A stretch of DNA of 22,421 nt from Clostridiales bacterium (lineage in GTDB: Bacteria; Bacillota; Clostridia; Christensenellales; CAG-314), in assembly GCA_003537755.1 (NCBI GenBank), contig DPQS01000026.1:44346-66766 (forward strand), read 5' to 3'. A model generated the notes under the pieces. The model saw nothing but the letters and a program-made list of their open reading frames with translations, had not been told where the DNA came from and did not search any database. This document shows, in pieces, positions 6,863 to 16,034 of the stretch. Made by a program: the position numbers and the translations under genes. How positions within the stretch are numbered: position 1 is the first letter of the stretch; each line of letters starts with the position of its first letter.

Positions 6863-9817
6863 ATGAAGAAAACTCGTTACCTATTTTTATTGGCGGTGAT
6901 TTTCGCTGTGTGTCTGACGTTGTGCGCCTGCGTGCACACCGGCGGTACTGCGGAAGTGAAAGAGTTAATTGTGGAACGGTCAATGTTTTCGGGTCTGAAA
7001 CAGGGTGACAGTATCGACATGGACAAAGTGTCCGTGCATTTGACTTATACCGACGGGCGTTATGCCGAGGTTGCCGACAAGTGCGTGTTCGAGTTGGACA
7101 ACGAATTGTACAACGGACAACCATTGACTGTCGGAGAACATTGTTTTTCCGCAAAGTATCCGCTTACCGACGGTAAGTATTATGTTGCAAACGTAGTCTT
7201 TTCCGTTGCCGAGGAAGTTGAACCTGATCCCGACCCAAACCCCGATCCGACGCCTGATCCGCAACCGCACGAACACAATTTCGGCAGCTGGCAAGCAGAA
7301 GTTGCACCGACGTGTACAAGTTTGGGAACGGTTGCTCACAAAGATTGCCTGTCGTGTGGTAAACACTTCGATGCCGAAGATAATGAAATTGCAGATATTG
7401 CAATTCCGATGAACCCGAATGCTCACGATTTCGGCGTTTGGGTTAATGAGGTTTCTGCGACGATTTTTTCCGACGGAATTGTTGCGCACAAGGATTGCAA
7501 CCGCTGTAAAAAGCATTTTGACGGCAACGGTGCGGAATTGCCAAGTATTGTTTCGCCGAGGATTACGCCGACATATGACGATATTATAAGGAATTTTTCT
7601 CTGTCAACCTACGACACCCAAGGCTACGACATTGCAAACCCTGCCCGAAACCTATTTGTACGCGTTGTAACAAGCGGAAGTTATTCGGGTACCCTCGAAG
7701 TTCAAACGCAGCCTATGTCGGGCGGTAGCGGTGTATATGCAATCGCTTTGCCTCGGATAGACTTCCGTACAAACATTGTCGTGAGGACAACGTTGTCTAC
7801 AAACAATGCGCAAGGCGTATCGTTGTTTGACGGGGGCTATGTTGCGGCAAACGGCACAATACTTACATTGCTTTCCGACGGCACAAAAGTTGTCGCTGCA
7901 TTGTCGAACGCTGGCGGCGAAACGTTGCAAACCGTGGAATTGACTGACGGCAATATAATTTGCGGAGCAAACGGCGTTACATTGTATGTGCAAGGTATTC
8001 AATATACGTCGATGTATTTGTCATCCATGGTGGGTATGAATATTTCGGCAGAAGAAGCGGCAAGTCAACAATTGCAACTCGGACAATCAACATCCGGCAA
8101 TTTGGCAAGTTATTCGGTGGTGTACGACTATGCCGACGACGATATGAATATTGTAGCAAGCGATTTGGCAAATTTGCTTGAAGAAGTAAGCGGTTTGTTT
8201 TATAATGTATTCGGTACTTATGACGGCTCGGTGGTGAAACCGGACTCGCACTACATCGTATTGGGCGGTAATCTTGCCAAGCGAAACGGACTGCAAAACT
8301 TTGGACTGACTCAGACAAACGGCTACAATATCAAGCAAAAACACACAAATTTGTACGTTTACTCGCCAACATCTTACGGCACGATAAAAGGCGTTTACGG
8401 GTTGCTGGCTCAACTTGCCGACTTTGAGTTTTTTGCAGCCGATACGTACACTTTCGACAATTCAAGTACGCTTACTGTCATGTCGGACTACGAATTGGCG
8501 GCAAATTTTGACTTCAACTACTCCGTGGCGGGCACCGCGGAAGCGGCCTACAACAAACTGTATGCCTATCGTCTCGGTATGATTTCCGATTGGCTTGCAT
8601 TCAGCGGGGCAGGTGTAAACGTAAGCTCGAATGTCCACAACTATCTTGACATTTTGCCGTATGAAACATACGGAACGGCGCATCCGCAATGGTACACATA
8701 CAAGTCCGACGCAGGTACGTATGTGTTGAATCCTGACGCCACGGACAGCGTAATGGTCGGAGCTGTGGTAAACTCGCTCAAACAAGTGTTGGCAGCTAAA
8801 CCGAGACAGGAAATATTCGTATTCGGACAAGCCGACACGCAGTACGGACCGAACGTTGCCGACTACCTTGCGTTTGTCAATGCGGTAACAGCCGATGTCG
8901 ACGTGTATTTGCAAACCAACGAACCGAACAGACAAATTATTGTGGCGATGCTTGCTTACAACGGAACTTTTGTTCCGCCGCAAAACGGTAGTTTTTTTGT
9001 CGGGACAAATGCCAAAGCAGCGGTAATGTTTGCTCCCGTCGGCGGAAAGCACAATAAGGCATACGACAGTTCCGACAACAAACAAAAGAACACTTCTACG
9101 GGTGAGTTTGACAACGAAACGATTGCCGAGCGACTAAACGAGTGGTCGGCATTGCCCGGCGCGACTGTACTTAGTTGGTTGTACGGCACGGATTACTTCA
9201 ATTATATGATGCCGTTTGACACGCTTTCGGCAATGCAGGCGAACGTCCGATTGGCACGGTCTGCCGGCAACGAGTTGTTGTTTTACCAATTGCAGACATA
9301 CGGCGGCACTACCGTAGGAAGTGACTGGCAACGGCTTAAACTGTACGTCGCAAGTAAACTTGCCAAAAACGCAGACGCAAGCGTGGACGGACTGATTGAC
9401 GACTTTTGCAATGCTTATTTCGGTGTGGCTGCAGGCGAAATGAAACAATTGCTGGCGACCGAGCGCACTGATTTGTACAAAAATCGTAATGCAAGCGGTA
9501 ACGCCGATTGGTACGGACTTATCAACGGATCGGAACTGCTATTCAACAAAAAATGTTTTCCGCTTGCTACGGTAAACGGATATATGAAGAGGATAGACAA
9601 TGCAAAAGCGAAGGTTCAAGCCGCCTGTGCAAACGGCAATATTACCGTTGCCGAACGCGACAGGTTACTTGCTCGTATTGACATCGAAAGTTTGACTTTC
9701 CGCTATATTCTCGTTTCAGTGCACGGCTACACAAGATACGACAAAAGTATAGATTCGTTCAAGGCTTTTGCTCGTTCGTTGGGCGTAGTTGCACTCGGTG
9801 AAACAGTTGCAAACTGA
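6863..9817 (+). CDS. Large DUF4838-family lipoprotein with Ig-like, Cys-rich and novel modules
   Basis: A 984-residue lipoprotein with lipobox LCAC (Cys23), preceded by AAGGAAAG at 6847-6854. Residues ~31-117 are an Ig-like domain paralogous to that at 4716. Residues ~119-135 form an extended Asp-Pro linker. Residues ~137-230 are two Cys-rich repeats (C-x-x-C-x-K-H-F-D). Residues ~243-392 are copy E of the shared module. Residues ~410-540 look like the alpha/beta domain before a GH67-like barrel (YIVLGGN, GTIKGVYGLLAQ). Residues ~550-860 are DUF4838-like, with AHPQW, FGQAD and AYNGTFVPP. The Cys cluster that follows GQMDN in the protein at 571 is absent here: GQADTQYGPN runs on without cysteines. 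It is probably a surface glycosidase or its non-catalytic relative. Confidence 0.85.
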   Translation: MKKTRYLFLLAVIFAVCLTLCACVHTGGTAEVKELIVERSMFSGLKQGDSIDMDKVSVHLTYTDGRYAEVADKCVFELDNELYNGQPLTVGEHCFSAKYPLTDGKYYVANVVFSVAEEVEPDPDPNPDPTPDPQPHEHNFGSWQAEVAPTCTSLGTVAHKDCLSCGKHFDAEDNEIADIAIPMNPNAHDFGVWVNEVSATIFSDGIVAHKDCNRCKKHFDGNGAELPSIVSPRITPTYDDIIRNFSLSTYDTQGYDIANPARNLFVRVVTSGSYSGTLEVQTQPMSGGSGVYAIALPRIDFRTNIVVRTTLSTNNAQGVSLFDGGYVAANGTILTLLSDGTKVVAALSNAGGETLQTVELTDGNIICGANGVTLYVQGIQYTSMYLSSMVGMNISAEEAASQQLQLGQSTSGNLASYSVVYDYADDDMNIVASDLANLLEEVSGLFYNVFGTYDGSVVKPDSHYIVLGGNLAKRNGLQNFGLTQTNGYNIKQKHTNLYVYSPTSYGTIKGVYGLLAQLADFEFFAADTYTFDNSSTLTVMSDYELAANFDFNYSVAGTAEAAYNKLYAYRLGMISDWLAFSGAGVNVSSNVHNYLDILPYETYGTAHPQWYTYKSDAGTYVLNPDATDSVMVGAVVNSLKQVLAAKPRQEIFVFGQADTQYGPNVADYLAFVNAVTADVDVYLQTNEPNRQIIVAMLAYNGTFVPPQNGSFFVGTNAKAAVMFAPVGGKHNKAYDSSDNKQKNTSTGEFDNETIAERLNEWSALPGATVLSWLYGTDYFNYMMPFDTLSAMQANVRLARSAGNELLFYQLQTYGGTTVGSDWQRLKLYVASKLAKNADASVDGLIDDFCNAYFGVAAGEMKQLLATERTDLYKNRNASGNADWYGLINGSELLFNKKCFPLATVNGYMKRIDNAKAKVQAACANGNITVAERDRLLARIDIESLTFRYILVSVHGYTRYDKSIDSFKAFARSLGVVALGETVAN
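7589..8038 (+). repeat. Shared unnamed module, copy E
   Basis: Residues ~243-392 of the large DUF4838 lipoprotein, placed between the Cys-rich repeats and the enzyme-like part. It carries Y-A-I-A-L-P-R-I-D-F, hydrophobic strands and GANGVTLYV in place of NGT. Its position beside a catalytic-type domain is the layout expected of a binding module. Confidence 0.6.
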
Positions 9818-9845
9818 TAAAAAATCACAACGTATAAGGATTTTT

Positions 9846-11051
9846 ATGACAGATTACACATACATTAGGGATTTTGAAAGGCTTGGAATGGGCTTGTTTG
9901 TGCACTTCGGATTGTACAGTATGGTCGGACGCGGAGAGTGGTATCTCAAAAACTGTCCCGATGCCGATTGGGATATGTACAACGCTTTGCCGAGCAAATT
10001 CACTGTCAAAAAGAACTGGGCAAAGCAACTGGTTACAGCGGCGAAACGCGCAGGCGCAAAGTACGTAAACATCACTACGCGGCATCACGACGGGTTTAGT
10101 TTGTACGATACTCGCGGATTGTCCGATTTCGATGCGCCGCACAGCGCGTGCGGACGTGATTTGATTGCCGAACTTGTGGACGAATGTCACAAAGCGGACA
10201 TTTTGCCGTTTTTCTATCATACGCTGATCGACTGGCACGAACAGACTTACAAAACGGATTTTCCCGCGTATCTCGATTATCTCAACAAAAGTATCGAAAT
10301 CTTGTGTACACATTACGGCAAAGTCGGCGGCTTTTGGTTTGACGGATTTTGGGATAAGCCCGACTGTGACTACTGGCAGTTTGACCGATTGTACGGCACG
10401 ATCCGCAAGTATCAGCCTACGGCAATGATAATCAACAACACCGGGCTTAACGCACTCGGGCAAGTGTCGCACAAGGAAATAGACAGCGTTACTTTCGAGC
10501 GTGGAAAACCGTGTTTCGTGGACAACAGTGACCGACCGCGTGCAGGCGAAACGTGCGAAGGCATGAACGACCACTGGGGATATGCCGCAAATGATTTTCG
10601 CTACAAACCCATTGAACGCTTGATCGATACATTGCTCGTTTGTCGAGAAAACAACTGTAACTTGCTGCTTAACACAGGGCTTCGCGGCGACGGAACAATT
10701 ACGCCTGTCGAACGCGAAATGCTTGGTTACCTCGGAAAGTGGGTAAGGCTTAACAAAGCCGTGGTGTACAATGCGCAAAAATGCGACGTTACTGCCGACA
10801 ATGCGGTGGTGCTTTTTGACGGAAAGTGGTATTACGCTGTTGTGCATGACGTTGCGATGAGTTGTGACATCAACGTGGCAAGGGCTGTCGAACGTAAGCA
10901 TATCGCGGTGCATACGGACAAAAAGGTGACAAACGCAAGCGTGCTGGACAATGGCGAAAAGGTGATTGTGACAAACAACGAATTTGACCTTACTCCGTTT
11001 GCTTACGGCAACAGTATGTACGCACGTGTTGTTCGCTTCAAATTGAACTGA
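9846..11051 (+). CDS. GH29 alpha-L-fucosidase, cytoplasmic
   Basis: A 401-residue protein that hydrolyses terminal alpha-L-fucose from oligosaccharides. It matches GH29 through the N-terminal GLFVHFGLYS, the substrate-pocket motif TRHHDGFSLYD (residues 78-88), and GGFWFDGFWD (161-170), where Asp166 is the expected nucleophile. The acid/base residue is variable in this family and I do not assign it. The WGY motif (244-246) and NLLLNTG (272-278) are also typical. ATG 9846 has AAGGA five bases upstream; an upstream TTG in the same frame lies inside the previous gene and lacks a ribosome binding site. There is no signal peptide, so it acts on imported oligosaccharides. It is short for the family: the C-terminus is only a small beta domain. 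It starts 28 bases after the DUF4838 gene and 3 bases before the esterase gene, so the three are probably one operon. Confidence 0.93.
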   Translation: MTDYTYIRDFERLGMGLFVHFGLYSMVGRGEWYLKNCPDADWDMYNALPSKFTVKKNWAKQLVTAAKRAGAKYVNITTRHHDGFSLYDTRGLSDFDAPHSACGRDLIAELVDECHKADILPFFYHTLIDWHEQTYKTDFPAYLDYLNKSIEILCTHYGKVGGFWFDGFWDKPDCDYWQFDRLYGTIRKYQPTAMIINNTGLNALGQVSHKEIDSVTFERGKPCFVDNSDRPRAGETCEGMNDHWGYAANDFRYKPIERLIDTLLVCRENNCNLLLNTGLRGDGTITPVEREMLGYLGKWVRLNKAVVYNAQKCDVTADNAVVLFDGKWYYAVVHDVAMSCDINVARAVERKHIAVHTDKKVTNASVLDNGEKVIVTNNEFDLTPFAYGNSMYARVVRFKLN

Positions 11052-11054
11052 CGT

Positions 11055-11711
11055 ATGAAAGACTTGACAAAACTTACAATAAATTTTCTCGGGGACAGTA
11101 TTACTGAAGGTGCTTGGGCTACCGAGCCGAAGTACAACTATGTGTCACGAGTCGGTGAAAAACTCGGCTGTAAAACAAACAACTACGGCATCAGCGGTAC
11201 ACGGATAGCAATGCAAACCATACCGTCGGCAAATCCCGTTTTTGACAAGGATTTTCTTACTCGTGCCAAGGAAATGGGCAGCGCCGACTTGGTTTTTGTG
11301 TTTGGCGGAACAAACGACTACGGTCACGGTGACAGCGAAATTGGCGAATTGACAAGCAGCGACAGTCATACTTTTTGCGGTGCGGTGCGTAATTTGGCAA
11401 ACTATCTTTGCAACCATTACGGCAAGCGGAATGTTTGTTTTATTTTGCCGTTGCATCGCTATGACGAAGATAATCCGCGCGGAGAATTTGGCTCGCAGAC
11501 AAAACTGCGCCCGTCTCTGAAAGAGTATGTCAAAGCGGAAATTACCGTGCTTGACGATATGGATGTGCGTTATCTGGATTTTCGCAACGCCTTTCCACTG
11601 CCCGTTACAAACACGCCTACGGAGTATTTTCAAGACGGTTTACACCCAACAAATAAGGGACACGAATTACTTGCAGCGTTGATTGCAGACTACGTACGTA
11701 AAAATTATTAG
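11055..11711 (+). CDS. SGNH/GDSL-family hydrolase, probable carbohydrate esterase
   Basis: A 218-residue single-domain protein. Block I is FLGDSITEG with nucleophile Ser15; block III is GGTND (84-88) with oxyanion-hole Asn87; block V is DGLHP (194-198), giving catalytic Asp194 and His197. The block II glycine is probably in NNYGISGT (42-49). All four SGNH residues are therefore present. There is no signal peptide. Between the fucosidase and rhamnosidase genes the likely job is removing acetyl or similar ester groups that would block the glycosidases, but the family also includes lipases and thioesterases. No clear ribosome binding site precedes the ATG, which lies 3 bases after the previous stop, so re-initiation is likely. 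Its stop TAG touches the GTG of the next frame. Confidence 0.9.
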   Translation: MKDLTKLTINFLGDSITEGAWATEPKYNYVSRVGEKLGCKTNNYGISGTRIAMQTIPSANPVFDKDFLTRAKEMGSADLVFVFGGTNDYGHGDSEIGELTSSDSHTFCGAVRNLANYLCNHYGKRNVCFILPLHRYDEDNPRGEFGSQTKLRPSLKEYVKAEITVLDDMDVRYLDFRNAFPLPVTNTPTEYFQDGLHPTNKGHELLAALIADYVRKNY

Positions 11712-11749
11712 TGATGGTCAGGTTGACTCTGACAGAATATGGAACGACT

Positions 11750-13978
11750 ATGAAATACATATCTCACGGAACGAAATTTAACACAATAGAAAACCACGTC
11801 AATGCGCCGCTGTTCAAGCGTGTGTTTGACTGCGACGGCGGTACAAACGCAACGCTAACAATTACTGCGGTAGGATTGTATAGGCTGTTTTTGAATGGCA
11901 AGGAACTAAACAAAAGTTTGTTTGCGCCCACGCTTAGCAACCCCAACCAAGTTGTGTTTGCCGACACTTACGACTTGTCGGGCAAACTAAACAAAACAAA
12001 CAATGTGCTGTGCGTGTTGCTCGGCAACGGGTTTGCTAACTGCAATGACTACGACATCTGGGGCAACGACACTGCGCCATACCGCGCCGCGCCAAAGTTT
12101 GCGCTTGCGTTGCAAGTCGACGGCAAAACGGTGGTGGAAACGGACGAAAAGTTTGTTGTGACGGGCAGTGCAATCACCTTCGACGACTTCCGTTGCGGCG
12201 AACGCTACGACGCTCGTCTGGTTGCCGTCGACGTGCTTACAAGCGCAAACACCGAAGGCTTTGAACCTGTAACCGTTGTAGAGCCGCCCAATGGCAAAGT
12301 TGTGCCAAACAACACTCAACCGATTGTTGCGGGCGAACCGAAAAAGGCGGCAAACATCGTCAAAACAAAAACGGGGTACTTGTACGACTTCGGCGTAAAC
12401 GATGTCGGAGTGTGCAAGTTGAGCCTTTTAACTGTCGAAAGTGGACAACAAGTGGACATGTACTTCGGCGAAGTGCTTGATGGCGACAACTGCATCGACT
12501 ACCGCAATATATCATTTGCACAGACAAACCCGGAGTACAACCAACACGACGTGTATGTTTGTAAAAGAGGTGCGCAAACATATATGCCGAGTTTTACCTG
12601 GCACGGCTTCCGCTACTGCGAAGTGCGCGGACTTACCGACGAACAAGCAACTGCCGATGCCGTAACGTTTGTTTCCACGCGTACCGACCTGCCGCAAACA
12701 TGCAAGTTTACGTGCGACAACGACACGGTAAACAAACTTGTGGAACTGACACTGCAAAGCGACAAAAGCAACTTTGTGTACTATCCTTACGACTGTCCGC
12801 ACCGCGAAAAGAACGGTTGGACCGCCGATGCGGCACTGTCAGCCGAGCAAATGCTGTACAGCTTTGACGCCAAGCAAAGTTTGCAGCAGTGGCTGCTGCA
12901 AATACGTAACGCACAAACGTCGGGCGGCGTGCTACCGGGCATTATCCCGACGGCAGGTTGGGGCTTCGAGTGGGGTAACGGTCCTGCGTGGGACAGTGTG
13001 CTTGTGGAATTGCCGTTTGAGTTATACCGTTTTTACGGTGACGAAAAGATTGTGTTCGACAACGCTGAGGCGATAAGCAAGTACTTTGCCTACATTGCCA
13101 CTCGTCTGAATGACGACGGACTTGTCAACATCGGACTTGGCGACTGGGTGCAAACTTACACCAAGTGGGAGGGCGACTTTGAAACGCCTGTGGAAATTAC
13201 CGACAGCCTTACAATGCTCGACCTTGCCGCCAAGGCGATTACGATGTTTGGTGCAGTGGGCTTGCCTACTGAAAGTATCGTGGATTTTGCCGAAAAACTT
13301 ACGCTAAATTTCCGCAAAAAATACATACGTGACGGAAAAATGACGACAAAAACGCAAACCGCACTGGCAATGGCATTGCAAACGGGAGTGCTTTCTCCCG
13401 AAGAAGACGCACTTGTGTACGACGATTTGTTGAAACTGATTCACGAACAAAGTGACCACTTCCGCGTCGGCGTTGTCGGGTACAAGTACTTGTTTGAAAC
13501 CCTTGTCGCTCACGGCGATCAAGACCTGTGCTTTAATCTTATTACGCAAAAGAGTTTTCCGTCATACGGCTACTGGGTGGAACAAGGCGCAACTACGCTG
13601 TGGGAAAGCTTTGAAGAATACTACCGCGATGAACAAGGCAAACTTATGCGCAAGGACGGTATACCCCGTTTGCCGTCGTTCAATCACCACTTCTGGGGCG
13701 GCGTGCTGACATGGTTCTACAAATACATAGGTTGGATAGACGTCGTTGACAGTGATACGATCGAGATTACGCCAACCGTTATTGACGGCGTAAACAGCGC
13801 AAGTATGACCTATTCCCGCAACGGCAAAAGCGTGGCAGTGTCCTGGAAACGTAACGAAAAAATGTTGCAGATAGTAATCACCGTAGAAGGGTTTAACTGC
13901 GTATTCTTCGACGAAGACGGCGGCGCAGTCCCGCTTGGAAACGGTACGGCAACAATTTGCCAAACAATCCGCAGGTAA
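11750..13978 (+). CDS. GH78 alpha-L-rhamnosidase, cytoplasmic
   Basis: A 742-residue protein that releases alpha-L-rhamnose. The N-terminal ~330 residues are beta-sandwich domains (GLYRLFLNGK, then DFGVNDVG and WHGFRY, as usual for this family). The (alpha/alpha)6 barrel shows the general-acid region YDCPHREKNGWTADA (347-361) and, late in the barrel, GATTLWES (613-620), whose Glu619 is the expected base-side residue. FNHHFWGG (644-651) and a short C-terminal beta domain follow. I prefer ATG 11750, which has a weak GGAA upstream and gives an N-terminus starting at the first conserved strand. GTG 11711 (overlapping the previous stop) and ATG 11714 are open alternatives, adding 13 and 12 residues. 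No signal peptide is present with any start. Confidence 0.92.
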   Translation: MKYISHGTKFNTIENHVNAPLFKRVFDCDGGTNATLTITAVGLYRLFLNGKELNKSLFAPTLSNPNQVVFADTYDLSGKLNKTNNVLCVLLGNGFANCNDYDIWGNDTAPYRAAPKFALALQVDGKTVVETDEKFVVTGSAITFDDFRCGERYDARLVAVDVLTSANTEGFEPVTVVEPPNGKVVPNNTQPIVAGEPKKAANIVKTKTGYLYDFGVNDVGVCKLSLLTVESGQQVDMYFGEVLDGDNCIDYRNISFAQTNPEYNQHDVYVCKRGAQTYMPSFTWHGFRYCEVRGLTDEQATADAVTFVSTRTDLPQTCKFTCDNDTVNKLVELTLQSDKSNFVYYPYDCPHREKNGWTADAALSAEQMLYSFDAKQSLQQWLLQIRNAQTSGGVLPGIIPTAGWGFEWGNGPAWDSVLVELPFELYRFYGDEKIVFDNAEAISKYFAYIATRLNDDGLVNIGLGDWVQTYTKWEGDFETPVEITDSLTMLDLAAKAITMFGAVGLPTESIVDFAEKLTLNFRKKYIRDGKMTTKTQTALAMALQTGVLSPEEDALVYDDLLKLIHEQSDHFRVGVVGYKYLFETLVAHGDQDLCFNLITQKSFPSYGYWVEQGATTLWESFEEYYRDEQGKLMRKDGIPRLPSFNHHFWGGVLTWFYKYIGWIDVVDSDTIEITPTVIDGVNSASMTYSRNGKSVAVSWKRNEKMLQIVITVEGFNCVFFDEDGGAVPLGNGTATICQTIRR

Positions 13979-14014
13979 CAAATTTTTGCATACGTATGCG
14001 AAATTCGGCAACAA
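13974..14014 (+). repeat. 41-bp intergenic element with ATACGTAT core, copy 1
   Basis: This element overlaps the stop codon of the rhamnosidase gene. It aligns without gaps to 22081-22121, with 30 of 41 bases identical by my count. Common parts are GGTAACAAA at the start, ATACGTATGCGA in the middle and a G-Y-AACAA block 33 bases after the first GTAACAA. In this copy the core lies in a perfect 12-bp palindrome, GCATACGTATGC (13988-13999). It lies 122 bases upstream of fucI and could be an operator, or a small dispersed repeat. The rest of the gap to fucI shows no convincing promoter. Confidence 0.5.
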
Positions 14015-14135
14015 TTTACTGTGTTTCGACCGCCGCAAACGAGCAAATAATACAACAAAAATAAACAATTTTTGAATTTTCGCCGTCACTACAGGCGGCT
14101 GCAAACGGAAAATTTCAACAAAAGGAGCGTAAAAA

Positions 14136-15941
14136 ATGGCAAAAAGCAGACTTATAGGTGACTATCCCGTAATAGGTATTCGTCCCACAATCGACGGACG
14201 TCGCGGCAAAATCAAGGTGCGTGAAAGCTTAGAAGACCAGACCATGAACATGGCTCGTGCGGCGGCGGAACTTATCCGCAACAACGTGCGTTACAGTAAC
14301 GGCGAACCGGTCAAGGTAATCATTGCCGACACAACAATCGGGCGTGTTGCCGAAGCGGCGGCGTGTGCGGACAAATTCCGCAAAAACAACGTGGACATCA
14401 CGCTTACCGTCACGCCTTGTTGGTGCTACGGCGCGGAAACCATGGACATGGACCCAATGACAATCAAGGCGGTGTGGGGATTCAACGGCACGGAACGTCC
14501 GGGTGCGGTGTACCTTGCCAGTGTACTTGCAACGCATGCGCAAAAAGGTTTGCCCGCGTTCGGCATTTACGGACACGAAGTGCAGGATGCCGACGACGCG
14601 ACCATTCCGCAAGACGTGCAAGACAAAATCCTGCGTTTTGCCCGCGCGGCAGTTGCCGTTGCCACAATGCGCGGAAAGAGCTATCTGCAAATCGGTAGCG
14701 TAACAATGGGTATCGGCGGCAGTATAATAAGCCCCGAATTTTTTGAAGAATATCTCGGCATGCGTGTGGAGTCGGTTGACGAAGTGGAAATTATCCGCCG
14801 CATGACACTGGGCATTTACGACAAAACGGAATACAAAAAGGCTCTTGCTTGGATAAAGGAAAAGTGCCGCGAGGACTTCGACAAAAATCCCGAAGACTTG
14901 CAAAAAACACCCGCCCAAAAGCAAAAGGACTGGGAGTTTACCGCCAAAATGGCTTGTATAATTAAGGACTTGTACAACGGCAACAAACGTTTGCCCAAGG
15001 GTTACGAGGAAGAAATGGTCGGTCACAACGCAATCGTCGGCGGCTTCCAGGGTCAACGTCAGTGGACGGACTTCTACCCCAACTGCGACTTCCCCGAAAG
15101 TATCCTCAACTCGTCATTTGACTGGAACGGCGCACGCGAACCCTACGTGCTTGCCACCGAAAACGACACTCTTAACGGCGTAAGCATGCTGTTTATGAAG
15201 TTGCTCACCGGTCGCGCACAAATGTTTGCCGACGTCCGCACTTATTGGAGCGGCGACGCTGTAAAACGCGTTACCGGTTACGACATCACGGGCAAGGCAA
15301 AGGAAGCCGACGGGTTTATTCACCTGATAAACAGCGGCGCATGTTGCGTTGACGCTTGCGGCGAAGTCAGGGACGAACAAGGCAAACCGACCATGAAACA
15401 GTGGTGGAACGTCACCGAACAGGACATCGACACGATGATGGCTCATACAACGTGGCCGTATGCCGACCTTGGTTACTTCCGCGGCGGCGGATATTCCAGT
15501 CGCTTTGTTACCCGCGCCGAAATGCCTGCCACAATGATACGACTTAATCTTGTCAAAGGACTCGGACCCGTAATGCAAATCGTGGAAGGTTGGACGGTTG
15601 CTCTGCCCGACGAAGTGACGGACAAACTGTGGAAACGCACCGACTACACATGGCCTTGCACATGGTTTACTCCGCGCACAACCGGCAAAGGCGCGTTTAA
15701 GTCGGCATATGACGTAATGAACAATTGGGGCGCAAACCACGGCGCAATCAGCTACGGCCACATCGGTGCGGACCTCATCACCATGTGCAGTATGTTGCGT
15801 ATTCCCGTGTGCATGCACAACGTGGACGAATCCGAAATCTACCGCCCCGCCGCATGGAACGCTTTCGGCATGGACAAGGAAGGACAAGACTACCGCGCCT
15901 GCAACGCCTACGGCCCGATGTACAGAAACATCAGAAAGTAG
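14136..15941 (+). CDS. fucI: L-fucose isomerase
   Basis: A 601-residue aldose-ketose isomerase converting L-fucose to L-fuculose (enzymes of this family also act on D-arabinose), using Mn2+ in the cytoplasm. The length matches the family (about 590 residues in E. coli). Expected metal and catalytic residues are present by motif: Glu342 in LATENDTLNG, Asp366 in FADVRTYW and His535 in NWGANHG. Other family signatures include IGIRPTIDGR (13-22), TPCWCYGAETMDMD (93-106) and MHNVDESEIYRPAAW (560-574). GGAG at 14124-14127 serves the ATG. Its place among the fucosidase and other glycosidases fits use of released fucose, but the next steps (fuculokinase, aldolase) are not in the window. Confidence 0.96.
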   Translation: MAKSRLIGDYPVIGIRPTIDGRRGKIKVRESLEDQTMNMARAAAELIRNNVRYSNGEPVKVIIADTTIGRVAEAAACADKFRKNNVDITLTVTPCWCYGAETMDMDPMTIKAVWGFNGTERPGAVYLASVLATHAQKGLPAFGIYGHEVQDADDATIPQDVQDKILRFARAAVAVATMRGKSYLQIGSVTMGIGGSIISPEFFEEYLGMRVESVDEVEIIRRMTLGIYDKTEYKKALAWIKEKCREDFDKNPEDLQKTPAQKQKDWEFTAKMACIIKDLYNGNKRLPKGYEEEMVGHNAIVGGFQGQRQWTDFYPNCDFPESILNSSFDWNGAREPYVLATENDTLNGVSMLFMKLLTGRAQMFADVRTYWSGDAVKRVTGYDITGKAKEADGFIHLINSGACCVDACGEVRDEQGKPTMKQWWNVTEQDIDTMMAHTTWPYADLGYFRGGGYSSRFVTRAEMPATMIRLNLVKGLGPVMQIVEGWTVALPDEVTDKLWKRTDYTWPCTWFTPRTTGKGAFKSAYDVMNNWGANHGAISYGHIGADLITMCSMLRIPVCMHNVDESEIYRPAAWNAFGMDKEGQDYRACNAYGPMYRNIRK

Positions 15942-16034
15942 ACAACGGAATCATATTTTGGACTTTTCAACGAAGTGTCGGCTTGATTTGACGAAGTATA
16001 AATGTAAAAAACTTTACGTCAGGTATTAAAATAT

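Noticed and set aside
7220..7267. Asp-Pro tandem repeat as a possible CRISPR or mobile feature
   Set aside because: It is in frame and encodes a short proline-rich linker, common between surface protein domains.
15988..16016. TTGACG and nearby TATAAA as a promoter for the alpha-galactosidase gene
   Set aside because: The two boxes are only 3 bases apart, and no good -10 lies 16-18 bases from TTGACG.
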